Positions 27,047 through 35,680 of a DNA stretch of 64,000 nt are shown here, piece by piece. Both the position numbers and the translations under genes were made by a program. The notes under the pieces were generated by a model. That model made no database searches and was not told the origin of the DNA. It saw only the letters and a program-made list of their open reading frames with translations. How positions within the stretch are numbered: the first letter of the stretch is position 1; the number at the start of each line of letters is the position of its first letter. The DNA is from Planctomycetota bacterium (lineage in GTDB: Bacteria; Planctomycetota; J058; JAJDCP01): contig JAJDCP010000025.1 in the NCBI GenBank assembly GCA_029260765.1, forward strand, positions 1 through 64,000, read 5' to 3'.

Positions 27047-29254
27047 GTGAGCCAGCACGATCCAGCCAGAGCGTCCAGAAGCTCCCCGGACACTTCCGGG
27101 AGCCTGGGCACCGACCAGCGCTTCGGGCCGTTCCTGTTGCTGCGACGCCTGGCCGAGACTTCGTGCGGCAGGACGTACGCAGCACGCGATGCCAACTTCG
27201 AGCGCGAGTGTGTCCTGCAGCTGTTCGAGCCGTCACAGGCGGCCGACCCGCAGCTCTTCCAGCAAGAGGCGGCCCTTCTCAGTAGCTTCGGACACGCCTT
27301 GCCCGCCCGCCTGCTCAGCCATGGACAGCGTGACGGCATCTGGTACCTGGCCTGGGAGGCCCTGCCGGGACCGAGCCTGGCAGCGCCGGGCGCCGCTCCG
27401 GGCATGGCCAGGGTTCTGGCGCTGGGAATCGAGTTGGCCCGTTGCTTGGCTGAGCTGCATCGCCGTGGTTTGGTGCATCGCGCTCTCGAGCCAGACCAGT
27501 TGGTCCTCGGCGGCGACGGGCGGGTGCGACTGAGAGGGTTTGACCTCGGCGGCCTCGCGAAGTCTTCCAGAGCCGCAGCAAACCCCTATCGCGCGCCGGA
27601 GCTGGCCATTTCTGCGGCGACACCCGCCAGCGATCTCTTCGCGCTCGGAGCCAGCCTGCACTTCCTGGTCGCTGGCTGCGCGCCCCCCGCCCTGCCTGCA
27701 GGAGGGTCTTCCTCAGAGGCGGTCCGCCTCTTTCCCGCCCAGATTCCCCCCGCATTGCGGCCCGTGATGCTGCGCTGCCTGGCGGTCGATCCTGCGGAGC
27801 GCTACGGTACGGCGGACGAGCTCGCAGACGCGTTGGAGCGGGTACAGGCCAACATCTCTCGCAGCTCTCGCGCCAGCTTGCGTGGGCTCTTGCCCCATTC
27901 CGGAGTGCGTGTCCAACCTCGTCCGCAGGCGGCGGGATTTGCTGGGCTGCCGCCCGAGGCGCAGCAGCTCTACACCCGGCTCGCCGCGGGAGGAACTCCG
28001 CTGCGCGAGCTGCTCCTGCCAGGCACGCGTCGGGACACCCTGGCGGCTCTGACGGTGCTCGACCAGGCCGGCTGTCTCGAGGTTCTGCCCGGTCGCTCGA
28101 GAGCCGGCTCGAAGGCGTCGGGTCGGGGAGGCCGTTGGTTCGGCTTCCTGCTCGGCGCCATGCTGGGGCTGCTGTTGCTGTGGAACCAGGCGGGAGGCGC
28201 TGCGGCAGGAACGGGCGAGACCGTCCGCCTGCAACTGCTCGATGACCGCACAGGCAGCCCACTTGCAAACCTCGAAGTGCAATCTGCAGGCGGAGCGCTA
28301 GCCCAGACAGGCTCTGATGGGGGCCTGCTGCTGGGACTCGAGCGAGGGCTTTTGCGCGCCGATGGGTTTGTGCCCTGCAGTGTGCTGGGGACCTACAGTG
28401 GCGAGGTGCCGCTGTTTTTCGATTTTCCCGAGCGTCTGGCAGCCTTCTGTAGCGCCGGCTTGGATGCGCCTCCGGAGCTGCTCGCCAAGTTGGACTTCCA
28501 GACCATCGAATTCGGCGACGTGAGCGGGTTCTCCCAAAGGATCAGCGCCCGGCCGGGGCAGGCAGTCCAGCTGGAGCTGCGCCCCACGCTCTCGCGGCGG
28601 CTCTACGCGATCGCCTTCGACCAGCGCGGCCGCAGCCTGGGCATTGGGCACGTCGAAGCCGTGGCGGGAGAGACGGCCCGTCTGGTCATTCCGGTCGCCC
28701 TGGCAGAGGCAGGGCTGGCGGGAGAGGTGGAGATGCCCGAAGCTGCTGATCAGCTGCAGGCAGAGCTGCTGTGCGAGCTCGATGGCGTTTTCGTCAGCTA
28801 TGCCTTGGCGTGGAGTCCGGTCGAGCGGGGGAAAGCGCACTACCGCCTGGATCATGCAGCTCCGCAGAATGCCCGGCTGCGTCTGCGGTTGTCGGCGCTC
28901 GAGGACGGTCGGGTCGTGTCGTCGGTTGAGCTGCCCGCCGACGCCACGCCGCCCACAGCGCTACCGAGGCCGTTGACCCTGAATCGCAGTGAGCTCGGCG
29001 ACCCCCTGGCCGGGACGGTACGCTTCGCCTGGACGGGACCCCAATGGGACGGGGCGATGTTGCTGGTGCGTTTCCGCGGCGCCCGGGACGATCTCTGGAC
29101 CGTGGTGTCAGCCGCCGATCAGGAAGTCGAGATTCCCAGCCCCGAAGATGCCAGCTTGCGCAGGCAACTCGATGGAGCCGTCGAAGGCACACGGGTGGTA
29201 TTGATCCACAAGAGCGGAGAGCTGCAGCGCCGCGCGCATGCACGGGCCCGCTAG
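27047..29254 (+). CDS. Membrane-anchored Ser/Thr pseudokinase
   Basis: A 735-residue protein. Residues about 24-275 have the fold of a bacterial Ser/Thr kinase (FGPFLLLRRLAETSCGRTYAARD..., later NPYRAPEL and ASDLFALGASLHFLVAG). Catalytic positions are lost: the VAIK lysine is Gln58, the HRD aspartate is Ala146 (HRALEPDQL), the following lysine is Glu148 and the asparagine Gln151. DFG is DLG with Asp166 kept. A helix near 363-383 crosses the membrane, and the C-terminal 350 residues are beta-rich, starting with a carboxypeptidase-regulatory-like domain (LDDRTGSPLANLEVQSAGG). It probably relays or scaffolds signals without phosphotransfer. The GTG at 27047 follows GGGGAG; the start is uncertain. 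Confidence 0.65.
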   Translation: MSQHDPARASRSSPDTSGSLGTDQRFGPFLLLRRLAETSCGRTYAARDANFERECVLQLFEPSQAADPQLFQQEAALLSSFGHALPARLLSHGQRDGIWYLAWEALPGPSLAAPGAAPGMARVLALGIELARCLAELHRRGLVHRALEPDQLVLGGDGRVRLRGFDLGGLAKSSRAAANPYRAPELAISAATPASDLFALGASLHFLVAGCAPPALPAGGSSSEAVRLFPAQIPPALRPVMLRCLAVDPAERYGTADELADALERVQANISRSSRASLRGLLPHSGVRVQPRPQAAGFAGLPPEAQQLYTRLAAGGTPLRELLLPGTRRDTLAALTVLDQAGCLEVLPGRSRAGSKASGRGGRWFGFLLGAMLGLLLLWNQAGGAAAGTGETVRLQLLDDRTGSPLANLEVQSAGGALAQTGSDGGLLLGLERGLLRADGFVPCSVLGTYSGEVPLFFDFPERLAAFCSAGLDAPPELLAKLDFQTIEFGDVSGFSQRISARPGQAVQLELRPTLSRRLYAIAFDQRGRSLGIGHVEAVAGETARLVIPVALAEAGLAGEVEMPEAADQLQAELLCELDGVFVSYALAWSPVERGKAHYRLDHAAPQNARLRLRLSALEDGRVVSSVELPADATPPTALPRPLTLNRSELGDPLAGTVRFAWTGPQWDGAMLLVRFRGARDDLWTVVSAADQEVEIPSPEDASLRRQLDGAVEGTRVVLIHKSGELQRRAHARAR

Positions 29255-29257
29255 CGT

Positions 29258-30841
29258 TCAAAACCCCGGAGGCGCGTCCAGAAGCTCGAGATCCTCGAGG
29301 TTCTTCAGCGCGTAGTCGAGCGTAAACTGGCTGCGGAACAAAGCGACCGGCCGTCCGGCTTCGTCCTGCACCAGAGTCGCATGGATACCGAGATCACGGC
29401 GCTCCCGCGGCATCCAACGAGCGACAGAAAAGTTCAGCGGCTCCATCACGGTCGGCGTGTCGTACTCATTCTCGAGCCGTGTCTGGACCACCTCGAACTG
29501 CAGCTGCCCCACCCCGGCCAGGATCGGCTCGCGCGCCCCGCTGATCGGATAGAAGATCTGGATCGTACCTTCTTCCCCCAGCTGCCCGATGCCCTTGAGG
29601 AATGACTTGCGCAGCGAAGGATTGCGCGGCCGGATCCGGTGAAAAAGCTCCGGCGAGAAGCGGGGAAAAGAGCCAAAACTGATGCCACGTGCGCTGCTGA
29701 GAGTGTCGCCGACCCGGAACTGGCCAGGGTTGACCAGGCCAATGATGTCGCCGGGAAAAGCGTCGTCAAGCACGGTGCGCTGCGAAGCGAAGAACGAATG
29801 CGGATGGTTCAAACGCAGCTTCTGACCCGTGCGGTCGTGGTAGGCGGCCATGCCCCGCTCGAAACGGCCTGAGCAGATGCGCAGGAAGGCCACACGGTCG
29901 CGGTGGGCGCGGCTCATGTTCGCCTGGATCTTGAAGATGAAACCGGAAAACTGCTCGTCGCAAGGGTCGATCCGCACCCCATCCTCGGTGTGCTGAGGCC
30001 CTGGCGGTGGGGCGAGCTCGAGGAAGCGCTGCAGGAAAAGCTCGACCCCGAAGTTGTTGGCCGCGCTGCCAAAGAACACGGGCGTCTGTTCCTGCACCAA
30101 CACTTTGGCAGCATCGAGCTTTGGCAGAGCGCCCGTGATCAAGTCGATCTCGTCGTAGAGTTGGGTAGCGGGCTCGTCACCGAGCAATGCCGCCGCCTGC
30201 TCTTGTCCAGCCACCTCGACGGGAGCCGCAAACGCGCCATGCTCGGTGCGTTCGAACAGATGCATCTGGCGGCTCTGGCACTCGAGCACGCCTCGGAACT
30301 CCGGACCCGAGCCGATCGGCCAATTGGACGGAACGGCGGTGACCCCGAGCATGTTCTCGATCTCGTCGAGAAGATCGAAGGGGTCCCGCGCGGGCCGGTC
30401 CATCTTGTTGACGAATGTGAAGATAGGGACGCCCCGCTGCTTGCAGACATCGAACAGCTTCCGGGTCTGTGCTTCGACGCCCTTCGCCGCATCGATCAGC
30501 ATCACAGCCGCATCGGCTGCGGTCAGCGTGCGGTAGGTGTCTTCGCTGAAATCCTGGTGCCCGGGCGTGTCGAGCAGGTTGATCACGAATCCACGGTAGG
30601 GGAACTTCAATACGGTCGAGGTGATCGAGATCCCACGCTTCTGCTCGATCTCCATCCAGTCAGAGCGGGCACGCGCCCCCTTGCGCGCCTTGACTGAGCC
30701 TGCCAGTTGGATCGCCTGGCCGTACAGCAGCAGCTTCTCGGTCAGTGTGGTCTTGCCGGCATCGGGGTGCGAGATGATCGCAAAAGTACGCCGACGGGCG
30801 ACCTCTGCAGCGAGTACGCCGTCAACGGGTTCAGAGGCCAC
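29258..30841 (-). CDS. prfC: Peptide chain release factor 3
   Basis: A 527-residue translational GTPase that recycles RF1/RF2 from the ribosome. The G-domain motifs are complete: SHPDAGKTT (24-32), the switch region with GISITSTVL, DTPGHQDFSEDTYRTL and NKMDR. The SVKARKGARARSDWMEIEQKRGISI context separates RF3 from EF-G. The length is normal. It starts with GTG at 30841 after AAGGA with about 8 bases of spacing. The tRNA-Sec gene ends 55 bases upstream on the same strand, so the two may share a transcript; both bear on UGA decoding or termination. The pseudokinase gene converges on it with a 3-base gap. Confidence 0.95.
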   Translation of the reverse strand: MASEPVDGVLAAEVARRRTFAIISHPDAGKTTLTEKLLLYGQAIQLAGSVKARKGARARSDWMEIEQKRGISITSTVLKFPYRGFVINLLDTPGHQDFSEDTYRTLTAADAAVMLIDAAKGVEAQTRKLFDVCKQRGVPIFTFVNKMDRPARDPFDLLDEIENMLGVTAVPSNWPIGSGPEFRGVLECQSRQMHLFERTEHGAFAAPVEVAGQEQAAALLGDEPATQLYDEIDLITGALPKLDAAKVLVQEQTPVFFGSAANNFGVELFLQRFLELAPPPGPQHTEDGVRIDPCDEQFSGFIFKIQANMSRAHRDRVAFLRICSGRFERGMAAYHDRTGQKLRLNHPHSFFASQRTVLDDAFPGDIIGLVNPGQFRVGDTLSSARGISFGSFPRFSPELFHRIRPRNPSLRKSFLKGIGQLGEEGTIQIFYPISGAREPILAGVGQLQFEVVQTRLENEYDTPTVMEPLNFSVARWMPRERRDLGIHATLVQDEAGRPVALFRSQFTLDYALKNLEDLELLDAPPGF

Positions 30842-30896
30842 GAGCTCGTCCTTGTCAGGAGACGCGGCGAGCGTGCGCCAGCGTCAGAGATGGAGG

Positions 30897-30994
30897 TGGC
30901 GGGAGTGCATAGGAATCGAACCTACCCAGACAGTTGTTCGCTGCCTGCAAGGGTTTTGAAGACCCCGCCGCCCACCAGGGACGGTCCCACTCCC
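30897..30994 (-). tRNA. selC: tRNA-Sec (selenocysteine, anticodon UCA)
   Basis: The minus strand gives a 95-nt tRNA plus an encoded CCA. The anticodon loop is CTTCAAA (anticodon TCA) on a GGGGT/ACCCT stem. It has a long variable arm (CAGGCAG pairing with CTGTCTG), a 5-bp T stem around TTCGATT, and an acceptor GGGAGTG/CACTCCC of seven Watson-Crick pairs; the eighth position reads as G-G. The extra-long variable arm, TCA anticodon and 95-nt length match bacterial tRNA-Sec, which inserts selenocysteine at programmed UGA codons. selA, selB and selD are not in the window. A promoter precedes it, and prfC follows by 55 bases. Confidence 0.93.
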
Positions 30995-31006
30995 GCGTCG
31001 CAGGAG

Positions 31007-31034
31007 ATTCTACTGCATTCTGGCCACAGCGCAA
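31007..31034 (-). promoter_or_regulatory. Promoter for selC
   Basis: On the minus strand TTGCGC and TAGAAT are 16 bases apart. The -10 box ends 12 bases before the tRNA 5' end at 30994, the usual distance for a tRNA gene. Confidence 0.45.
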
Positions 31035-31056
31035 GGGCCGAGCCTGGCAGCCGGCC

Positions 31057-31743
31057 TCAGCCCATCATCGCCAGCCAGGTGTCCATGTCGGGCACCCGCA
31101 GGTAATGGTTGCTGCGCTTGAGCACGCCGAGCTGCTCGCTGGGCTTCGGGTCGTAGTGGTGGCCGGGATACAGCACGGTGTCGTCTGGCAGCAGCGCGAG
31201 TTTCTGGGTCAGGCTGCGGTACATGTCCTCGGGATTCGCGCCCGGCAGATCGACCCGGCCGCAGCCCTGGATGAACAGGGTGTCCCCACTCACCAGTTTG
31301 CCATCGACCAGGAAACACTGGCTACCTGGGGTGTGACCCGGAGTGTGGATCAGCTGGATCTCGATCTCGCCGATCTGCACGCGGTCGCCACTCTCGTGGG
31401 TCTGCAGGGCGCTCAGGGGCACTCCAGTGATCTTCGCCAGGCCTTCGGCCTCGAGTTTGTTGACATGGATGGCCGCGTCAGGCACCTGCTCGAGCAGTTC
31501 CGCCACTCCGCCCGGTACCTTGAAGCCGAAAAAGGAGCCCCCGACATGGTCGGGATGGTAATGGGTCACCAGTGCTCCACGGAGGTCGTAGCCTGCCTCG
31601 CTTGCCCGCGTGACGAGTGCATCGATGTCCCAGGCGGGATCGACGACCAGACAGGCACGCGTCTTCTTGCAACCGATCAGATAGATGAAGTTCTGCATGG
31701 GTCCGAGCGACATCTGCTCGAAGAACAATCCGGATTCGGGCAC
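31057..31743 (-). CDS. Metallo-beta-lactamase-fold hydrolase (glyoxalase II/persulfide dioxygenase-like)
   Basis: A 228-residue cytosolic MBL-fold enzyme. The metal site is intact: THYHPDH (His61, His63, Asp65, His66), TPGHTPGSQ, SGDTLF and a late YPGHHYDP. The SGDTLFIQGCGRVDLPG stretch and GHTPGSQCFLVDG are close to the glyoxalase II/persulfide dioxygenase branch, which acts on glutathione or similar thiol derivatives; the substrate is inferred by likeness only. It starts with GTG at 31743 after AAGGAG, 5 bases away. It follows the two pilin-like genes by 21 bases and may be co-transcribed with them. Confidence 0.8.
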   Translation of the reverse strand: MPESGLFFEQMSLGPMQNFIYLIGCKKTRACLVVDPAWDIDALVTRASEAGYDLRGALVTHYHPDHVGGSFFGFKVPGGVAELLEQVPDAAIHVNKLEAEGLAKITGVPLSALQTHESGDRVQIGEIEIQLIHTPGHTPGSQCFLVDGKLVSGDTLFIQGCGRVDLPGANPEDMYRSLTQKLALLPDDTVLYPGHHYDPKPSEQLGVLKRSNHYLRVPDMDTWLAMMG

Positions 31744-31764
31744 TTCAGCTCCTTGGGTTGGCTG

Positions 31765-32280
31765 CTAGGGATAGGGATGGTACGGGACGCCATCGTACGC
31801 ACGCATACCTGGAGGAGGCGAGGTCTTGAAGCCTTCGAAGGTCGCATCACCCTGCAGGTAAAGCCGCTGTGGTAGCTGCGTGCCCAGCGGGATGACGAAC
31901 GACGACGGTCCGCCGATGGTCGGATGCGCGCGCACGTTGCTCCAATCGCCAGCAGCAGGCGCCAGGAAGCCGAACTTGTCCCGTTGCTGCAGCACTTTGC
32001 TGACAGAGCCCGGCTCCATGAACTTCTCCCAATAGCTCGGATCGGGTTTGTTGCCGCCGTTCCAGCCTGGCAGGCCGATCTCCGCGACCCCACCGTTGTC
32101 GGTCGGACGGTTCCCCAGTGCGAGCATCAGCGCGTCGGTCACTTCCCCGGCCATCGCCTGCAACTGCGCCTTCTTGGCCGCGTCGGTGCCCGTGGTCAGG
32201 TTGGTGGCGACCACTACGCTCAAGATGGCGATGATGATGATCGTGATCAACAGCTCCGTCAGGGTTACACCGCTGCGCAT
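31765..32280 (-). CDS. Type IV pilin-like (pseudopilin) protein B
   Basis: A 171-residue protein with a class III signal: a short MRSG leader, then VTLTELLITIIIIAILSVVVA with Glu at mature position 5, followed by an exported domain with no known family. It should be cleaved and N-methylated by a prepilin peptidase and join a pilus or type II secretion pseudopilus. It is a paralogue of the gene just upstream: both share a WEKF/WEKY...FGF core and a short Pro-rich end. The ATG at 32280 has GGAGGAG upstream. No assembly ATPase or secretin gene is in the window. Confidence 0.75.
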   Translation of the reverse strand: MRSGVTLTELLITIIIIAILSVVVATNLTTGTDAAKKAQLQAMAGEVTDALMLALGNRPTDNGGVAEIGLPGWNGGNKPDPSYWEKFMEPGSVSKVLQQRDKFGFLAPAAGDWSNVRAHPTIGGPSSFVIPLGTQLPQRLYLQGDATFEGFKTSPPPGMRAYDGVPYHPYP

Positions 32281-32297
32281 GCTAGCTCCTCCGCCGC

Positions 32298-32816
32298 TCA
32301 GGGAGCGTAGTAGGGGATCTGGCTGACGTATTTGTGATGCGTCGCCGTGTTGCTGAAGCTCTGGAAGAACGGGTCATCGATGAGGTAGAGCTTCTGGGGC
32401 ACGATCGTGCCACGGGGACGGTCGAAGGCTGCTGCCGCAGGGCCGGGGTGCGCGTCCCAGCTGCCCCCCCACCCGCCTGGCGGGGCCGCGATGAAGCCAA
32501 ACTGAGAACGGTTGTCGTAGATCTTCTGGAAGTCGCCGAAGCCGACATATTTCTCCCAATGGGTGGGATCGGGAGTTCCACTGGGGTTCCAACTCGCGAT
32601 CGGCGGGGACGCGTCGGGGACCCCTTCGGCAGAGCTCGGCTTGTTCACCAGCGCGCTGGCCAGGGCTGTCGAGACCTTGTCTGCCATATCGAGCAACTGT
32701 GCGCGCGTGGCGCCCTCGGTAGCGGTCGACATGTTGGTCGCGACCACCACGCTCAGGATGGCGATGATGATGATGGCGACCAGCAGCTCGGTCAAGGTTA
32801 CAGCGCGGCGTTGCAT
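32298..32816 (-). CDS. Type IV pilin-like (pseudopilin) protein A
   Basis: A 172-residue paralogue of the next gene, 17 bases away. The leader is MQRRA, then VTLTELLVAIIIIAILSVVVA with Glu5 present. The residue before the cleavage point is Ala in place of the usual Gly, which many prepilin peptidases process poorly. The exported part (HWEKYVGFGDFQKIYDNRSQFGFI) aligns with its neighbour. The ATG at 32816 follows GGAGAG with 6 bases of spacing. A region bounded by 13-bp inverted repeats lies just upstream. Confidence 0.75.
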   Translation of the reverse strand: MQRRAVTLTELLVAIIIIAILSVVVATNMSTATEGATRAQLLDMADKVSTALASALVNKPSSAEGVPDASPPIASWNPSGTPDPTHWEKYVGFGDFQKIYDNRSQFGFIAAPPGGWGGSWDAHPGPAAAAFDRPRGTIVPQKLYLIDDPFFQSFSNTATHHKYVSQIPYYAP

Positions 32817-32840
32817 CAGCGGCTCTCCAGAACCAGGCTC

Positions 32841-32981
32841 TGTCTGACAAGTCTTTGTTCGCCCGACTTGTGGGGGGCTCGCGATCTCATCGTCCTCGTC
32901 TTCCCCGCTACAAGTAGGGGCTCATCCTCGATCCTTGATCTCGCGGCCCCACACTGCGCCGGAAATCGGACTTGTCAGACA
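32841..32981. repeat. Region bounded by 13-bp inverted repeats
   Basis: tgtctgacaagtc (32841-32853) and its exact complement gacttgtcagaca (32969-32981) bound 141 bases of non-coding DNA upstream of the pilin genes. A third related copy, cgacttgtgg, lies near 32864. It could be a small MITE-like element or a paired regulator site. I see no clear target duplication. Confidence 0.45.
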
Positions 32982-33032
32982 CACCCTAGCCCGCCTTTAC
33001 ATTGCCAGCTCAACGCCAGGCTGTCAAACCGC

Positions 33033-33839
33033 TCACAGGCTGTGCCAGGTCAACTGGCAAAAGGGCCGCAGCCCCGCCTTGCGCGCCATGCCTCGCGAAG
33101 GCTGGTTGTCGTGGGCGATCCCGCTCAGCACACCACGACCCGCTGCCCGGCAACACGCGATCAAGCCCGCCAGCGCGCGCCCGCCGAGGCCGCGACCGCG
33201 CAGGGCGGGCGGGACGACCACCTCGGTGTCATCGAAACCCTCTGTTCCCAGCAACCTGCAGGCCGCGGCCTGGGGCCCCTCCGGTGCGCGCAGCAGCCAA
33301 CGTTGCCGCCCGGGCTCGCCGGCCAGAACCGCGGCCGCGGTCAGGCCCGGCATGCCCCCCAGGCTCGCGTCGGTAGAGGCGACCAGCGCAGCCAACCAAG
33401 CAGCCTCGCCGGGTGTGCGGACGCGCTCGAGCACACCGACTTCAGCCTGCGTGGGATGGATCGGCAGTGGCGGCGCGGGGGCGAAGTAGTAGGCCGCAAA
33501 AGCGGGCTGCCGCGAGACGATCTCAGCAAGACCGGGATCGTCTGAACGCAACAGCAGACTGTCAAACCCAGCCTTCCGCAACGCGGGCAGCCAGTCAGGC
33601 GCATCTTCCTGGCAGGCGTGCAGGCCCGCCAGGCTCGCCACGGGGCCGTCGGGACCGCAGCTGCGGGCATAGCCGCAGGCCTCACCGCTGCGCATCAGCA
33701 GGAACGCCGAGCCTCCCGCAACCAAGCGCTGGAACAAGGGTCCATGGACTCGAAAGCTCAGGCTTTGCGCGTGCCTGCGCTGCCAGGCCTCTACCTGCTG
33801 TGGGGCAACCTGCTGGATTTCGCCATCAAATGCGCGCAT
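33033..33839 (-). CDS. GNAT-family acetyltransferase
   Basis: A 268-residue protein with a C-terminal GNAT fold that would use acetyl-CoA: DTEVVVPPALRGRGLGGRALAGLI holds the RGRGLG pyrophosphate loop, and the end (SGIAHDNQPSRGMARKAGL) has the usual motif-B pattern. The N-terminal half is a divergent, possibly duplicated GNAT-like domain. The substrate is unknown. The ATG at 33839 follows AGGGA with 9 bases of spacing; the longer frame to 34001 overlaps the divergent promoter. It is transcribed away from the small exported gene at 33952. Confidence 0.75.
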   Translation of the reverse strand: MRAFDGEIQQVAPQQVEAWQRRHAQSLSFRVHGPLFQRLVAGGSAFLLMRSGEACGYARSCGPDGPVASLAGLHACQEDAPDWLPALRKAGFDSLLLRSDDPGLAEIVSRQPAFAAYYFAPAPPLPIHPTQAEVGVLERVRTPGEAAWLAALVASTDASLGGMPGLTAAAVLAGEPGRQRWLLRAPEGPQAAACRLLGTEGFDDTEVVVPPALRGRGLGGRALAGLIACCRAAGRGVLSGIAHDNQPSRGMARKAGLRPFCQLTWHSL

Positions 33840-33889
33840 CGAGGCTTCCCTGGCCGGTGGGCTGACAGAACGATGACCGGGCTCGTGTA

Positions 33890-33917
33890 TTGACCCTGGG
33901 GAACGAAAGCCTATAAT
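33890..33917 (+). promoter_or_regulatory. Strong sigma70-type promoter
   Basis: TTGACC (33890-33895) and a perfect TATAAT (33912-33917) are 16 bases apart, 34 bases before the ATG at 33952. It is one of the best consensus promoters in the window and likely drives the exported protein and perhaps hpnH. Confidence 0.7.
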
Positions 33918-33951
33918 ATCCCAAACCTTTGCGTGTGGAGGTCGCCGATAG

Positions 33952-34452
33952 ATGAAAAGAGCCATCGTGATGGGGTGCGTTCTGGCTGTATTGTGCAGCA
34001 CTGTGGGCGCCTGGCAGTTCTTCTACGCGGAAGATCTGTTGCGTACGGTCGCGGACGAAGTGGACACCGAGGTCTATGTTGTCGATCGCGTTGTGCAGGT
34101 CTGGGATGAAGACAGCGACCGCCACCGCAACTTCGGCGCGCTGCCGATGGCTGAGTACTGGCGCTTTGACACCGAGCACTTCAGCTGCTTCATTTCAGAA
34201 GACAACTCGCCAGCGATCGAGAAGGTGCGCGCGATCTTTGCCGACAGCCGCAAGCTGCGGGACGATGACGGCAAAGTGCGCTACGACATCAAGCCACCGC
34301 TGGTGGCAATCAAAGGCACTGTCATGCAGGCCGAGCTCTGGGGCCATCGCGATGAAGACACCACGCGTACCTGGTATGTCGTGGTGGTCGACGAGATCGA
34401 GACACCTCGCGAGCGCTACTTCACCGACGCCCGCGAAGGCCGTCGTCCCTGA
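33952..34452 (+). CDS. Exported hypothetical protein
   Basis: A 166-residue protein with a signal peptide (KRAIVMGCVLAVLCSTVGA before WQFFYAED). The mature part is charged with alternating strand-like segments (TEVYVVDRVVQVWDED, KPPLVAIKGTVMQAELW, TWYVVVVDEIETP). I recognise no family. The ATG at 33952 has GGAGG 10 bases upstream and follows a near-consensus promoter, so expression is probably high. hpnH starts 138 bases later on the same strand; a functional link is only positional. Confidence 0.6.
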   Translation: MKRAIVMGCVLAVLCSTVGAWQFFYAEDLLRTVADEVDTEVYVVDRVVQVWDEDSDRHRNFGALPMAEYWRFDTEHFSCFISEDNSPAIEKVRAIFADSRKLRDDDGKVRYDIKPPLVAIKGTVMQAELWGHRDEDTTRTWYVVVVDEIETPRERYFTDAREGRRP

Positions 34453-34590
34453 TCGAGCACAAAGACACGGGTTTGCGGGGATGCGTCTCCTGGCAGCCGA
34501 ACGATCCACACGGCACGGCGGCCTTCGGGCACTGGACAAGGCGCGAGCCTTCCGGGCTCTCGGCCGCCGGCTGCCCAGCAAGGAGTCGCC

Positions 34591-35655
34591 ATGAGCCTCT
34601 CGCTCAGACAGTCAATGGCCGTAGGCAAGTACATCTTCAAGCAGAAGCTCAAGCGCAGAAAGCGCTACCCGCTGGTCTTGATGCTCGAGCCTCTGTTCCG
34701 CTGCAACCTCGAGTGCAAGGGCTGCGGAAAGATCCAATTCCCCAACGACATCCTCGACCGCCACGTCAGTCCCGAACAGGCCTGGGCGGCAGTCGAAGAG
34801 TGTGGGGTTCCCGTGGTCTCGATCGCCGGCGGTGAGCCGTTGATCCACCCCCAAATGCCCGAGATGGTGCGCGGTCTGGTCGAGCGCAAGAAGTTCGTCT
34901 ATCTCTGTACGAATGCCGTCCTGCTCGAAAAGAAGCTCGACCTCTACACTCCCTCCCCCTACCTGACGCTCAGCGTGCATATCGACGGCACCGAAGAGCG
35001 CCATGACGAGGTGGTCTGCCGTAAGGGTGTGTACAAGAAAGCCACTCAGGCGATCCTGGCGGCCAAGGAACGCGGCTTCCGTGTGACGGCCAACTCGACC
35101 ATCTTCTCCGATGAGGAACCCGGTGGAGTGATCGAGATGTTCGCGGCGCTCAAAGAGCTGGGCGTCGATGGCATCACGATCAGTCCCGGCTATGCCTATG
35201 ACAAGGCGCCGGACCAGCAGCACTTCCTCGGCCGCGAGCAGACGCGCAACCTCTTCAAGCAGATTCTGGCCGACCGGCACCAGTATCCCTTCAACCACTC
35301 GCCGCAGTATCTCGATTTCCTCGAGGGCAAGAAAGAATACCAGTGCACGCCGTGGGGCAACCCGACCTACAACGTGTTTGGTTGGCAGAAGCCCTGCTAC
35401 TTGATGGCCGATGGCTATGCCGAGACCTTCGATGAGTTGATGGAAGAAACAGACTGGGAACGCTACGGCACCGGCCGCGACCCGCGCTGTGACAACTGCA
35501 TGGCCCATTGCGGCTACGAGGCGTCGGCCGCGCTCGATGCCTCGAGCAACCCCGTCGAAGGGCTGCGCGCCTTTGCCAGCCACTTCTCGTTGCGTCGCAA
35601 GAAGAAAGCCCGCCCTGCCCAGAAGCCCGAAGAGGTTCCGGCTGTCACCGTCTAA
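34591..35655 (+). CDS. hpnH: Radical SAM adenosyl-hopene transferase HpnH
   Basis: A 354-residue radical SAM enzyme that adds the 5'-deoxyadenosyl group to hopene (diploptene), the first committed step to elongated C35 hopanoids. The cluster motif CNLECKGC (Cys38, Cys42, Cys45) follows [10 protein letters not shown], and the body ([53 protein letters not shown]) is typical of HpnH. The ATG at 34591 has AAGGAG six bases upstream. Squalene-hopene cyclase and other hpn genes are not in the window. A membrane protein follows after 25 bases. Confidence 0.93.
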   Translation: MSLSLRQSMAVGKYIFKQKLKRRKRYPLVLMLEPLFRCNLECKGCGKIQFPNDILDRHVSPEQAWAAVEECGVPVVSIAGGEPLIHPQMPEMVRGLVERKKFVYLCTNAVLLEKKLDLYTPSPYLTLSVHIDGTEERHDEVVCRKGVYKKATQAILAAKERGFRVTANSTIFSDEEPGGVIEMFAALKELGVDGITISPGYAYDKAPDQQHFLGREQTRNLFKQILADRHQYPFNHSPQYLDFLEGKKEYQCTPWGNPTYNVFGWQKPCYLMADGYAETFDELMEETDWERYGTGRDPRCDNCMAHCGYEASAALDASSNPVEGLRAFASHFSLRRKKKARPAQKPEEVPAVTV

Positions 35656-35680
35656 CACTCACCCTCCTCCGGCAGAGGCC

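Noticed and set aside
30897..30994. In-frame TGA selenoprotein search prompted by selC
   Set aside because: No gene in the window shows conserved sequence continuing past an in-frame TGA, so no selenoprotein is claimed.
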